Positions 16,459 to 26,416 of a stretch of 64,000 bases of DNA are shown here, piece by piece. Every line of letters begins with the position of its first letter. Within the stretch, counting starts at the first letter, position 1. Position numbers and translations under genes: made by a program. Origin of the DNA: Prauserella alba (GTDB taxonomy: Bacteria; Actinomycetota; Actinomycetes; Mycobacteriales; Pseudonocardiaceae); assembly GCF_024171735.1 (NCBI RefSeq), contig NZ_JAMTCH010000003.1, positions 918,841 to 982,840 on the forward strand, given 5' to 3'. The notes under the pieces were generated by a model, which was not told where the DNA came from, made no database searches, and worked only from the letters and a program-made list of their open reading frames with translations.

Positions 16459-16547
16459 CGCAGCATCACGTCCCGTAGATCTTCCGGACCGAAACGGTCA
16501 AGTAACCGGTTCAGTCGCTGTCTTTTCCCGTTCGTGCGAATGCCCTG

Positions 16548-16671
16548 TTCGCAACCTTCGCAACATCCTACGTAAATTTTGCAGAAATTTGCAAATTGGA
16601 GATGTGGCCGAGTTTTCGCAGCGCATGTCATGGTCGATCTACACAGCGAGTCAATCGCAAAGTTCGCAAAG
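16548..16671. promoter_or_regulatory. Array of TTYGCAA motifs in the ramB-aceA intergenic region (putative RamB boxes)
   Basis: Seven copies of a TTCGCAA/TTTGCAA-like motif lie in the gap. Six form three tandem pairs: TTCGCAAC at 16548 and 16557, TTTGCAG at 16578 with TTTGCAA at 16588, and (A/T)TCGCAAAG at 16654 and 16663, with spacings of 9, 10 and 9 nt. A single TTTCGCAG is at 16614. The copy at 16586-16597 is a perfect 12-bp palindrome AATTTGCAAATT. C. glutamicum RamB boxes contain TTTGCAAA, so these are likely operator sites on one face of the helix. Confidence 0.7.
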
Positions 16672-16683
16672 GTGGAGAGTTCG

Positions 16684-17961
<1,278 letters not shown>

Positions 17962-18011
17962 GAAAACAGCGTGTCACGGCCGTTGCGTAGCGCTCCCCCG
18001 TGACACCCCAT

Positions 18012-18053
18012 AGCGGGTGGGCCGGTCACATCCACCGGGCCGGCCCACCCGCT
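18012..18053 (+). terminator. Hairpin between aceA and aceB
   Basis: A perfect 14-bp stem (AGCGGGTGGGCCGG at 18012-18025 with its complement at 18040-18053) and a 14-nt loop lies 50 nt after aceA. It may terminate or stabilise the aceA transcript and reduce aceB expression. Confidence 0.7.
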
Positions 18054-18111
18054 TCTCCAACCCACTCCGCAGCGATCTCCGCCGGAGTGCCCGCCCGAGA
18101 GGGGTCCGATC

Positions 18112-19719
18112 ATGGCTGACAGGTTCGACCACAGGCTGACCGTCACCGGTGAGTTCGCCGGCCGGTACGACGAGATCCTCACCCCCGCCGCGCTCGCGTT
18201 CGTGGCCAAGCTGGACAACGCCTTCGCCGAGCGCCGCCGCGAACTGCTCGACGTGCGGCGCCACCGCCGCGAGCGGATCGCCGCAGGTGAGGAGCAGCTC
18301 GACTTCCTGCCCGAGACCGCCGCTGTCCGTGAGGACGCCTCCTGGCAGGTGGCGGCCCCGGCCCCGGGGCTGGAGGACCGCCGGGTGGAGATCACCGGCC
18401 CGGTCGACCGCAGGATGACCGTCAACGCACTCAACTCGGGCGCGAAGGTGTGGCTGGCCGACTTCGAGGACGCCACGTCGCCCACCTGGGAGAACGTGGT
18501 CGGCGGCCAGCTGAACCTCTACGACGCGATCCGCAGGGACATCGACTTCGAATCGGGCGGCAAGCGCTACACGATCGGCGAGGACCCGGCCACGCCCGTC
18601 GTCCGGCCGCGTGGCTGGCACCTCGTGGAGAAGCACGTCCGCATCGACGGCCGCCCGGTGTCGGCGAGCCTGTTCGACTTCGGCCTGTACTTCTTCCACA
18701 ACGCCAAGCGGCTCGTCGCGAAGGGGCTCGGCCCGTACTTCTACCTGCCGAAGCTCGAGAGCCACCACGAGGCGCGGCTGTGGAACGACGTGTTCCGCAC
18801 GGCCCAGCGGGAGATCGGGCTGCCCCAGGGCACCATCCGCGCGACCGTGCTGATCGAGACGATCACCGCGGCGTTCGAGATGGACGAGATCCTCTACGAA
18901 CTGCGCGAGCACGCCGCAGGTCTCAACGCGGGCCGTTGGGACTACATCTTCTCGATGATCAAGACGTTCGGCGACGCCGGTGCGGACTTCGTCCTGCCCG
19001 ACCGCGCGGACGTCACGATGACCGTCCCGTTCATGCGCGCCTACACCGAGCGGCTGGTGCAGACCTGCCACCGGCGCGGGGCGCACGCGATCGGCGGTAT
19101 GGCGGCGTTCGTGCCGAGCAAGGACCCCGAGGCCAACGCCGTCGCGCTGGAGAAGGTCCGCCAGGACAAGCAGCGGGAGGCCGCCGACGGGTTCGACGGT
19201 TCGTGGGTCGCCCACCCCGGCCTGGTCGGGACGTGCCGCGAGGCGTTCGACGCCGTCCTCGGCGACGAGCCGAACCAGCTCGCCGTGCTGCGGGACGACG
19301 TCGCCGTCACCGCGGCCGACCTGCTGGATGTCGCCAGCGCGGGCGGCGAGGTGACCGAGGAGGGCGTGCGCGGCAACATCAACGTCACGCTCCGGTACCT
19401 CGACGCGTGGCTGCGCGGCACCGGCGCTGCCGCCATCCACGGGCTGATGGAGGACGCAGCCACGGCGGAGATCGCGCGCTGCCAGGTGTGGCAGTGGATC
19501 CGCCACGACACCAAGCTCACCGACGGCACCGTCGTCACCCGTGAGCTGGTCACCGAATGGCTCGACGAGGAACTCGCCGCGGTGCGTGCCGATCTTGGGG
19601 ATGAGACCCGGCTGTCCGACGCGCGCGAGCTCTTCGTCGAGACCGCGCTCGGGGAGAAGCTGCCGGGCTTCGTCACCACGGGTGCGTACGCGCGCTACCT
19701 GACCAACGCCACGGTCTGA
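18112..19719 (+). CDS. aceB: Malate synthase A
   Basis: The 535-residue enzyme condenses glyoxylate with acetyl-CoA to malate, completing the glyoxylate shunt begun by aceA. The length and the signature [17 protein letters not shown] identify isoform A rather than the longer GlcB isoform of mycobacteria. [16 protein letters not shown] and [16 protein letters not shown] are family blocks, and the catalytic aspartate lies in [17 protein letters not shown]. The start follows GAGAGGGG. It is 150 nt behind aceA with a hairpin between; a strong terminator follows. Confidence 0.97.
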   Translation: MADRFDHRLTVTGEFAGRYDEILTPAALAFVAKLDNAFAERRRELLDVRRHRRERIAAGEEQLDFLPETAAVREDASWQVAAPAPGLEDRRVEITGPVDRRMTVNALNSGAKVWLADFEDATSPTWENVVGGQLNLYDAIRRDIDFESGGKRYTIGEDPATPVVRPRGWHLVEKHVRIDGRPVSASLFDFGLYFFHNAKRLVAKGLGPYFYLPKLESHHEARLWNDVFRTAQREIGLPQGTIRATVLIETITAAFEMDEILYELREHAAGLNAGRWDYIFSMIKTFGDAGADFVLPDRADVTMTVPFMRAYTERLVQTCHRRGAHAIGGMAAFVPSKDPEANAVALEKVRQDKQREAADGFDGSWVAHPGLVGTCREAFDAVLGDEPNQLAVLRDDVAVTAADLLDVASAGGEVTEEGVRGNINVTLRYLDAWLRGTGAAAIHGLMEDAATAEIARCQVWQWIRHDTKLTDGTVVTRELVTEWLDEELAAVRADLGDETRLSDARELFVETALGEKLPGFVTTGAYARYLTNATV

Positions 19720-19732
19720 GCAGCGCGATCCC

Positions 19733-19774
19733 GGGCACCGTCTGCCGCACCCGCCATGGCGGCAGACGGTGCCC
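19733..19774 (+). terminator. Terminator hairpin after aceB
   Basis: A perfect 16-bp stem (GGGCACCGTCTGCCGC with its complement at 19759-19774) and a 10-nt loop starts 13 nt past the aceB stop. Confidence 0.85.
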
Positions 19775-19830
19775 GTTCGCGTGCACGGCGGTTTCACCCG
19801 GACGGGTCACGGCAACCGGTGCGTCTCTGT

Positions 19831-19836
19831 CAGGAT
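19831..19836 (+). promoter_or_regulatory. -10 box of leaderless gene
   Basis: CAGGAT ends 7 nt before ATG 19844, and no Shine-Dalgarno is present; this fixes the start of the next gene. Confidence 0.55.
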
Positions 19837-19843
19837 GACGCGC

Positions 19844-20833
19844 ATGGCAGGGCGGACACCTCAGGGGCCTGCACGCGGCCCGCAGCCACAGCAGCCGTAC
19901 GGCGACCCGCGACAGCAGCCCCCACCGGGTTCGACGCCGTACGGACAGCAGCCGGCTCACGGGCAGCCGCCGCAGTGGTCCGCTCCGCCGGGGGCACCAG
20001 GGCCGCACCCGCCGGGGCCGCCGTCCCCGCAGGCGCAGGGCCCGCAGATGCAGGGCCCGCAGATGCAGGGCCCGCCGTCAGGGGCACCTCCGCAGTCGCC
20101 GGGGTATGGGATTCCGCCGGGACAGCCGCCCCACCCCTCCTCGTCCGCCCCGTACCCGCCGTCCGGTCCGGCGCCGTGGCCGCACCGCCCGTACGGCGCG
20201 CCGCAACCCCGGCGCGTGCACCCCGGCGTGCTGGCCGGGGTCAGCGTGTGGCGGCTCCTCGTGGCCGGGTGTGCCCTGTACGGCGTCGGCAATGCGACCG
20301 GCTGGAGCGAGAACTTCGAGGCGCTGAGCCAGCTGGCCAGCCTGCTCGCGGGCATCGTCTACCTCGGACTGCTCGCGTATCCACTGTTCACCGGCGGCAG
20401 ACGGCACGAGCCGCAGAGTGCGTGGCTGCGCGGTGCCACCACCGTGCTGTTGTTGCTCGTCGCGGGCGCGTTCTTCGGGCTCATGGGAGGAGACCCGGGC
20501 TACCTTCCGTTCGAGCACATCGTGACCCCGCTGCTGGTGCTCGTGGACTGGTGCGTCGTCGGCAGGAGTCAGGCCGCCACGCGGTGGTGGCATCCGCTGA
20601 CGTGGATCGCGTTCCCGCTGGCCTATCTCGTCTACTATCTCGCCGCGGACCTGAGCATGTACGGGTTCCTCGATCCCGGTGACGACGCGTTCGCCGGCAT
20701 GATCGCGATGCTGCTGGTCTCGGTCGTCGCCGTCGGCTACCTGCTCTACGGCATCGGCAAGCTGGGCGGCGCGGTGCGGCGTGCGAACGCGCCTGCCGGA
20801 CCGGCGTCGCACGGCGGCCCACCGCTGCGGTGA
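19844..20833 (+). CDS. Pr6Pr family membrane protein with proline/glutamine-rich N-terminus
   Basis: The 329-residue protein begins with about 120 residues of low-complexity Pro/Gln/Gly sequence (with QGPQMQGPQMQGP repeats), then about six membrane segments. The segment HIVTPLLVLVDWCVVG followed by RWWHPLTWIAFPLAYLVYYL matches the Pr6Pr (FAR-17a/AIG1-like) family of actinobacteria. The function is unknown. ATG 19844 fits the -10 box 7 nt upstream better than the upstream in-frame codons. Confidence 0.8.
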   Translation: MAGRTPQGPARGPQPQQPYGDPRQQPPPGSTPYGQQPAHGQPPQWSAPPGAPGPHPPGPPSPQAQGPQMQGPQMQGPPSGAPPQSPGYGIPPGQPPHPSSSAPYPPSGPAPWPHRPYGAPQPRRVHPGVLAGVSVWRLLVAGCALYGVGNATGWSENFEALSQLASLLAGIVYLGLLAYPLFTGGRRHEPQSAWLRGATTVLLLLVAGAFFGLMGGDPGYLPFEHIVTPLLVLVDWCVVGRSQAATRWWHPLTWIAFPLAYLVYYLAADLSMYGFLDPGDDAFAGMIAMLLVSVVAVGYLLYGIGKLGGAVRRANAPAGPASHGGPPLR

Positions 20834-20925
20834 GGCGCCGCCACCCGCATTCGGCAGTGCATCGGCCACGGGACGCCACTCCGGCTGCGGCTCCGCCGCT
20901 TGGCGCGGGGGCTAGCCTGGCTCGC

Positions 20926-21459
20926 GTGACAGCGAACGAGGAGAACGCGAGCGAGGACAGGGCTTGCGAGGACCAGGGCGGCGAGGACCAGGGCGGCGAG
21001 GACCAGGGCGGCGAGGACCAGGGCAGCGAGGACCAGGGCAGCGAGGACCAGGGCAGCGAGGACCAGGGCAGCGAGGGGAAGGTGCGGCCCGGTCCGATCC
21101 ACTGGCTCCGGTACTCGGTGGGCGGGCGACTCCCGGACGAGCTGGCCCCGTGGGTGCTGAAGGACGCGACGAGCCGGGCGTGGCGCTGGCGGCTCGCCGC
21201 ACGCAACCTCGTCTACCTGATACCGCTCGCATCGGTGTGGTTGCTGTTGCCCGGTCCGCTGGGCCTGCGGCTGTCGCTGTCGCTGATGGCGATGGTGGTG
21301 GGGGTGTTCTACTCCCAGGCCTACGGTGACGAGAGCGTCGAACTGCGTGTCGCCAAGCACGGCTTCGCCTACGGCCAGGCCCGTGCGATTCGGCGCGAGC
21401 GTGCCAACGCGGCCGATGCCGCCAACCGGGAGGCTTACGAGGCGATCTACCGGTCGTGA
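20926..21459 (+). CDS. DUF5313 family membrane protein with an acidic EDQG repeat
   Basis: The 177-residue protein has an N-terminal acidic tail with seven EDQGG/EDQGS repeats (residues 15-49), then the DUF5313 domain: RPGPIHWLRYSVGGRLPDE, two membrane segments (LVYLIPLASVWLLLPGPLG; LSLSLMAMVVGVFYSQAYG) and a basic C-terminus (GQARAIRRERANAA). The family is actinobacterial and of unknown function. GTG 20926 follows the -10 box TAGCCT (20913-20918) by 7 nt, so it is probably leaderless. Confidence 0.85.
   Translation: MTANEENASEDRACEDQGGEDQGGEDQGGEDQGSEDQGSEDQGSEDQGSEGKVRPGPIHWLRYSVGGRLPDELAPWVLKDATSRAWRWRLAARNLVYLIPLASVWLLLPGPLGLRLSLSLMAMVVGVFYSQAYGDESVELRVAKHGFAYGQARAIRRERANAADAANREAYEAIYRS
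20968..21072 (+). repeat. 15-bp coding tandem repeat (7 units)
   Basis: Seven perfect-length units: three GAGGACCAGGGCGGC, then four GAGGACCAGGGCAGC. Units are 15 nt, so copy-number changes keep frame and vary the length of the acidic tail. Confidence 0.95.
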
Positions 21460-21774
21460 GCTGTGCCTGTCGCGAGCCCGGTTCTCGCCGAGGGGCCGGG
21501 TGACGCGAACGGACCTTTCGCAGGATGCCGGGCTGCACGAGTGGACCGTTCGTGACGATCTGACAAGGCGCGGGAGTGGCGCCCTCGGGGCGGGTCCGAC
21601 GGCCGCAGGTGGTGCGGACCTGCGGTTCTCCAGCGTCTGACCAGGAAGAACACAGATCACGCCGCGAGGCAAGACCCGGTTTTTGCCAGTACTTCCGTCG
21701 CTTGTCGGGCGCGGGTGCGGTGCGCTGCCATGGGTGGGCGGTCAGTGACTTTCCCACATTGGAGGTAGCTCCCC
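21460..21774. other. Intergenic region with interrupted palindromic element
   Basis: No gene is seen. GCGAACGGACCTTTCG (21505-21520) and GGACCGTTCGT (21543-21553) can pair through CGAACGG/CCGTTCG across about 35 nt, and the same motif reappears as a perfect palindrome at 61474. The final 30 nt carry the protease ribosome binding site GGAGG. Confidence 0.5.
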
Positions 21775-22587
21775 ATGGTTCGAAACGCACGCACCTTCGC
21801 CCGCGCCGCGGGTGTGAGTGTGGCGGCGCTGGCGGTCGCCTGCGGCTCGTTCACGGTCGCTCACGCGGCCGAGTCCACCGGCGTCACGCCCAACGTCGTC
21901 GGAGGGTCGCCTGCCGACATCGCCGACTTCCCCTACGCCGTCGCGCTCACCGACGCCTCGGGCTTCCAGTTCTGCGGCGGTTCGCTCATTGCCGAGGACA
22001 AGGTCCTCACGGCAGCGCACTGCGCCGAGGGCCAGGACCCGGCCGACGTCGTGGCCGTCACCGGCCGCACGGACCTGACCACGAACGAGGGCAGCGAGAC
22101 CCCGGTCAGCGACATCTGGGTGCATCCGGACTACACCAGCGTCACCAGTGGAGCCGACGTCGCCGTGTTGACCCTCTCGTCCCCGGTGACGGGCGCCGAA
22201 CCGATCGAACTGGCCTCGGCCACCGACGCCCCGAGTTACGCGCCGGGCACCGACGCGACGGTCGCGGGCTGGGGCACCACGTCCGAAGGCGGTTCCTCGT
22301 CGGACACGCTGCTCCAGGGAACCGTGCCGGTGACCTCGGACGAGGACTGTGCCGCGGCGTACGGCTCCGAGTACGACCCCGAAGGCATGGTCTGCGCCGG
22401 GTTCCCGGAGGGCGGCGTCGACGCCTGCCAGGGTGACTCGGGTGGCCCGCTGGTCGTCGACGGGAGGCTGGCCGGTGTCGTGTCGTGGGGCAACGGCTGC
22501 GCCCGTCCGGACAATCCGGGCGTGTACGCGCGGGTCGGCACCTACGCCGACGACATCGCGGCGCAGCTGACCTCGGTCCGGGCATGA
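21775..22587 (+). CDS. Secreted trypsin-like serine protease (S1)
   Basis: The 270-residue precursor has a signal peptide (about 1-31, cleaved after AHA), a short propeptide, and mature N-terminus VVGG at residue 41. The triad is His82 (TAAHC), Asp128 (GADVAVL) and Ser222 (GDSGGP). Asp216, six residues before the serine, predicts cleavage after Arg/Lys. Cys pairs match the bacterial trypsin fold (Cys67/83; 192/207; 218/ about 243). The start follows GGAGGTAGC. It is monocistronic with a hairpin terminator. Confidence 0.96.
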   Translation: MVRNARTFARAAGVSVAALAVACGSFTVAHAAESTGVTPNVVGGSPADIADFPYAVALTDASGFQFCGGSLIAEDKVLTAAHCAEGQDPADVVAVTGRTDLTTNEGSETPVSDIWVHPDYTSVTSGADVAVLTLSSPVTGAEPIELASATDAPSYAPGTDATVAGWGTTSEGGSSSDTLLQGTVPVTSDEDCAAAYGSEYDPEGMVCAGFPEGGVDACQGDSGGPLVVDGRLAGVVSWGNGCARPDNPGVYARVGTYADDIAAQLTSVRA

Positions 22588-22592
22588 GGCGG

Positions 22593-22625
22593 GGGTGGGG
22601 AACGTCCGCCCGGCGTTCCCCACCC
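22593..22625 (+). terminator. Terminator hairpin after the protease gene
   Basis: A 12-bp stem (GGGTGGGGAACG with its complement at 22614-22625) starts 5 nt after the stop; it also faces the convergent GT4 gene. Confidence 0.8.
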
Positions 22626-22671
22626 GCCCGGCCCGATCCGGAACGGCACAGCCCGGAGGGGCGGTCCGCCG

Positions 22672-23946
22672 CTACGCGTGGACGTCGTCGTGGTGCCTGT
22701 CGAAAACGTTGCCGGTGGGGATCTTCGGACGGGCGAGGTCCTGCGGGCCGCCGGGCCGGGCGCGCCGGTACACCTCGGCGGTGCTGGCGGCGATCCGAGC
22801 CCAGTCGAAGTCGGCCGAGAGCCGGGACTGGGCGGCGTGCGCGCGGCGTTCCGCCGCGCCCGAGTCGGCGAGCACGATGTCCACGGCGCCCGAGATGGCG
22901 GCCACGTCCCCGGGATCGAACGCGAGGCCGGTCTCGCCGTCGATCACGACCTCACCGAGGCCGCCCGCCGTCGAGGCCACGAGGGGACGCCGCGCCGCTG
23001 CGGCCTCGAGCGCGACGATGCCGAACGGTTCGTACCGGCTGGGCAGCACCACGGCGTCGGCGGCCGCGAGCACCGCCCGCAGGCGTAGGTCGGGAAGGTG
23101 ACCGACGAAGTCGACCGCGTCCGACAAGCCGAGAGTGCCTGCCTGCTCGACGAGCTCGTCGTGATGCCTGCCGACCCCCGCCACGACCAGCCGTGTGCCC
23201 GGATGCCGGTCGCGCACCCCGGGGAGCGCGGCCAGCAGGTCCTGCACGCCCTTCTCCCATTCCAGCCTGCCGAAGTACAGCAGCAGGGGAGCGCCTGCCG
23301 GGCTGTGGCGCTCGCGCGCAATGGTGATCTCGTCGGCGGGAACCTGCCAGCCGCGTTCCTCGATACCGTTGTGGATCACGCTGATCGCCTCCTGGTCGAG
23401 GTCGAACAGCTGCGCCACTTCGCGGCGCATCGCATGCGAACACGTGATGAGCGCGTCGGACCGATTGGCCAACCACCACTCCGCCGAGTGCACCTGTTGG
23501 TTCAGCGGGTGCGACAGCCACCCCGAGTGCCTGCCTGCCTCGGTCGCGTGGATCGTCCCGACCAACGGGACGCCTGCCGTGTCGGCGAGTGCGACGGCGG
23601 GGTTGGTGACCAGCCAGTCGTGCGCGTGCACCACGTCGGGCGGCCAGTCGCGCACCAGCCGTGCACCGGCGCGGATCATCGCGTGACCCATCGACAACGT
23701 CCAGGCCACCAGATCCCGTTCGAACGTCACATGCAGCGGGTCCTCGGCCACGCGGACGATCCGCACGCCCTCGGCGACCTCGTCGGACGTCGGGTGCGTC
23801 TCGGCATCGGTTCCCGCGACATGCCGGCACAGCACCGTCACCTCGTGGCCGTCGGCGACGAGGTGACGGGCCAGGGCGTGGACGTGCCGGGCGAGCCCGC
23901 CGACCACGACCGGCGGGTACTCCCACGAGAGCATCAACACGCGCAT
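22672..23946 (-). CDS. GT4 alpha-glucosyltransferase, Rv3032-like
   Basis: The 424-residue GT-B protein has the N-terminal WEYPPVVVGGLARHVHALA acceptor loop, the acceptor-side VHAHDWLVT, and the donor-site E-x7-E motif in PSRYEPFGIVALEA, as in glycogen-synthase-like family GT4. Its closest known counterpart by context is Rv3032, the alpha-1,4-glucosyltransferase of methylglucose lipopolysaccharide and glycogen synthesis in mycobacteria. The Rv3031-like GH57 and Rv3030-like methyltransferase genes lie 2.5 kb upstream in the same orientation, separated here by a rightward GH2-type gene. Confidence 0.9.
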   Translation of the reverse strand: MRVLMLSWEYPPVVVGGLARHVHALARHLVADGHEVTVLCRHVAGTDAETHPTSDEVAEGVRIVRVAEDPLHVTFERDLVAWTLSMGHAMIRAGARLVRDWPPDVVHAHDWLVTNPAVALADTAGVPLVGTIHATEAGRHSGWLSHPLNQQVHSAEWWLANRSDALITCSHAMRREVAQLFDLDQEAISVIHNGIEERGWQVPADEITIARERHSPAGAPLLLYFGRLEWEKGVQDLLAALPGVRDRHPGTRLVVAGVGRHHDELVEQAGTLGLSDAVDFVGHLPDLRLRAVLAAADAVVLPSRYEPFGIVALEAAAARRPLVASTAGGLGEVVIDGETGLAFDPGDVAAISGAVDIVLADSGAAERRAHAAQSRLSADFDWARIAASTAEVYRRARPGGPQDLARPKIPTGNVFDRHHDDVHA

Positions 23947-24322
23947 GGTTGGAGGTTACTCATCGGTATCGACACCGGCCAGCTACACCCGGCGGAGTAG
24001 GCAGTGCGCCGGGTGCACGCCGAAGGCCGCCGCGCGCGTGTTCACGTCGTCGAGTCATCGTTCCGTCACCGGCAGAGTCCGGCCGCCCATGGGTGTCGAC
24101 ACCGGGCGTCCCGCCGGGAGCGCCGCCGCACGTTCACCCGATGGGCGGGACGCGCGGCCGCAGGGCGAGGAGGACCATGGCGGTCCGGGTCGTTCGTGCG
24201 GCGGCTCGGGGTGCGGAGTCCCGCACGTGTCCACCAGGACCGTGCGGGACTTCCGTTGTGCGGCCGTTGTGCGGCGCCGTGACGGACGTTCGACACCACG
24301 GTTTCTGGAACCATCGACGGTG
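23947..24322. other. Divergent intergenic region
   Basis: This 376-nt gap separates the leftward GT4 and rightward GH2-type genes. It holds no supportable reading frame; both promoters must lie here, but I see no confident -35/-10 pair. Confidence 0.4.
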
Positions 24323-26380
24323 ATGAACGCCGACATCACACCGCATCCCGAGCCGCACCCGGTCCCGAATCCCGTCACCAATCCCGCCACGGTGTCGAAT
24401 GCCGGCGCCGACGCGCACGCACTGGCAGCCGCATCGGCACCGACGGCACCCGCCGGGCCGGTGGCGCCGGAGACGACAGGGGCGTCCGCCGCGCCCGTCC
24501 TCGACCCCGCGCGCACGGCGGCGATCGGACCCGACGGGCAGCCGGTCGCACCGTTGACGACGCCGTGGACCGCCGACGTCGACCCCGACCACCCGCTCCC
24601 GGAACATCCGCGCCCGCAGCTCACGCGCGGCGACCGGTGGCAGGTCCTCAACGGCCGGTGGGAGTTCACCGCCGCGCGCCCCGACGGGACGCCGTACGCG
24701 CGGGAGGAGATCGTCGTCCCGTTCCCGCCCGAGGCCGCTCTCTCCGGCATCGGCCGCCGGGTGGAGCGAATGTGGTACCGGCGCACCTTCGACGTGCCCG
24801 CGGACTGGCGCAAAGGCCGGACCCTGCTGCATTTCGGGGCGGTCGACCAGATCGCCACGGTGTGGCTCAACCACCAGCTCGTCGCACACCACGAGGGTGG
24901 GTACACCCCGTTCAGCGTCGACATCACCGACGTGTTGCGGGCCGACGAGCCGGCAGGCGGTGTCCGAGACGGCCGGGGGAGCGGGCAGCAGGAGATCGTC
25001 GTGCGTGCCGAGGACACGGGCAACAGCGGCACCTTCCCGGTCGGCAAACAGGCCAACCGGCCCAGCGGGATCCTCTACACGGGCGCGTCCGGCATCTGGC
25101 AGACCGTGTGGCTCGAGGCCGTGCCGCACACCCGCGTCGACCGGCTCGATGTGACCTCCGATCTCACCGGATTCGCGGTCACGGCGGCCGTGTCCGGAGC
25201 CGAAGAGGCCGGCGCCGTCGTCGAGGTGGAGGCCGGCGGGGTGACGGTGACGGGCGCGCCGGACCGTCCGGTGCGGGTGGAGGTGCCCTCGCCGCGACCG
25301 TGGAGCCCGGACGATCCGCACCTGTACGACCTCACCGTCCGGCTGCGCACCGTGGCGGGCGCGTTGCTCGACGAGGTCCACAGCCACGTCGGCCTGCGCA
25401 CCGTCGGCCTGGTCCGCGACGCCGAGGGCCGCCCCCGGATCGCCGTCAACGGGCGGATCACGTTCCTGTACGGCCCGCTCGACCAGGGCTACTGGCCGGA
25501 CGGCGTCTACACCGCCCCCACCGACGAGGCGCTCCGGCACGATCTGGAGCAGACGAAAGCCTACGGCTTCAACACGGTCCGCAAACACGTCAAGGTCGAG
25601 CCCGCCCGCTGGTACTACTGGGCGGACCGGCTGGGACTGCTGGTCTGGCAGGACATCCCGTCGCTGCCGATCGTGCTCGACAACCCGCCCGGCCCGCAGG
25701 CCCGCCCCGTGGACCGGGCGTGCGCCCGGTTCGAGGACGAGCTGACCGGCATTGTCGCGACGCTGCGTTCCGTGACGTCGCTCGTGGTGTGGACACCGTT
25801 CAACGAGGGTTGGGGTGAGTACGACACCGCGCGGATCACCGAGCAGCTGACGGCGGCCGACCCGGACCGGCTCGTCGTCGCCGACAGCGGCGTCAACTGC
25901 TGCCACTCGCATCCCGACTCCGGCGCAGGGCACGTCTACGACGACCACACGTACGTCGGCCCGGGCAGGCCGCTCGCGACCGACCATCGGGCCACGGCGG
26001 ACGGCGAGTACGGCGGGCTGGGCCTGGCGGTCGAGGGGCACCTGTGGCCGGGTGAACCCGTGGCCTACGAGCTGACCGGTTCCGCAGCGGAGCTGACGCG
26101 CCGCTACGTCGAGGTGGCTCGCGAGTTGCGCACCGTGGTGCGCGACGTGGGGCTGTCCGCGGCGATCTACACGCAGACCACGGACGTCGAGAACGAGGTC
26201 AACGGCTTGCTGACCTACGACCGGCGGGTGCACAAGGTCGACCTCGACGCGGCGGCAGGGGCCAACCGTGCCGTGCTCGCCGAAGGCGCCTGCGAGCCGG
26301 GCACCCCTGGGACGCGGGCCGGCGAGCCGGGCACGGGCGAGGGGCACTCCGGTCCCACGGCGGGTGATGAGGAGGCCTAG
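24323..26380 (+). CDS. Glycoside hydrolase family 2-type protein (beta-galactosidase/glucuronidase superfamily)
   Basis: The 685-residue protein shows GH2 order: a sugar-binding jelly roll (about 90-270; WYRRTFDVPADWRKG, VWLNHQLVAHHEGGYTPF), an Ig-like domain (about 275-370) and a TIM barrel. The acid/base glutamate is in TPFNEGWGEYD and the probable nucleophile in ADGEYGGLGL. There is no signal peptide; the first 80 residues are a Pro/Ala-rich tail (PHPEPHPVPNPVTNP). It should hydrolyse a beta-glycoside, substrate unknown. It stands between GT4 and GH57 in opposite orientation, splitting an otherwise conserved block. Confidence 0.87.
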   Translation: MNADITPHPEPHPVPNPVTNPATVSNAGADAHALAAASAPTAPAGPVAPETTGASAAPVLDPARTAAIGPDGQPVAPLTTPWTADVDPDHPLPEHPRPQLTRGDRWQVLNGRWEFTAARPDGTPYAREEIVVPFPPEAALSGIGRRVERMWYRRTFDVPADWRKGRTLLHFGAVDQIATVWLNHQLVAHHEGGYTPFSVDITDVLRADEPAGGVRDGRGSGQQEIVVRAEDTGNSGTFPVGKQANRPSGILYTGASGIWQTVWLEAVPHTRVDRLDVTSDLTGFAVTAAVSGAEEAGAVVEVEAGGVTVTGAPDRPVRVEVPSPRPWSPDDPHLYDLTVRLRTVAGALLDEVHSHVGLRTVGLVRDAEGRPRIAVNGRITFLYGPLDQGYWPDGVYTAPTDEALRHDLEQTKAYGFNTVRKHVKVEPARWYYWADRLGLLVWQDIPSLPIVLDNPPGPQARPVDRACARFEDELTGIVATLRSVTSLVVWTPFNEGWGEYDTARITEQLTAADPDRLVVADSGVNCCHSHPDSGAGHVYDDHTYVGPGRPLATDHRATADGEYGGLGLAVEGHLWPGEPVAYELTGSAAELTRRYVEVARELRTVVRDVGLSAAIYTQTTDVENEVNGLLTYDRRVHKVDLDAAAGANRAVLAEGACEPGTPGTRAGEPGTGEGHSGPTAGDEEA

Positions 26381-26416
26381 GCCGGGACCCGACCGGTCCG
26401 CGGGTGAGCCGCGCCG

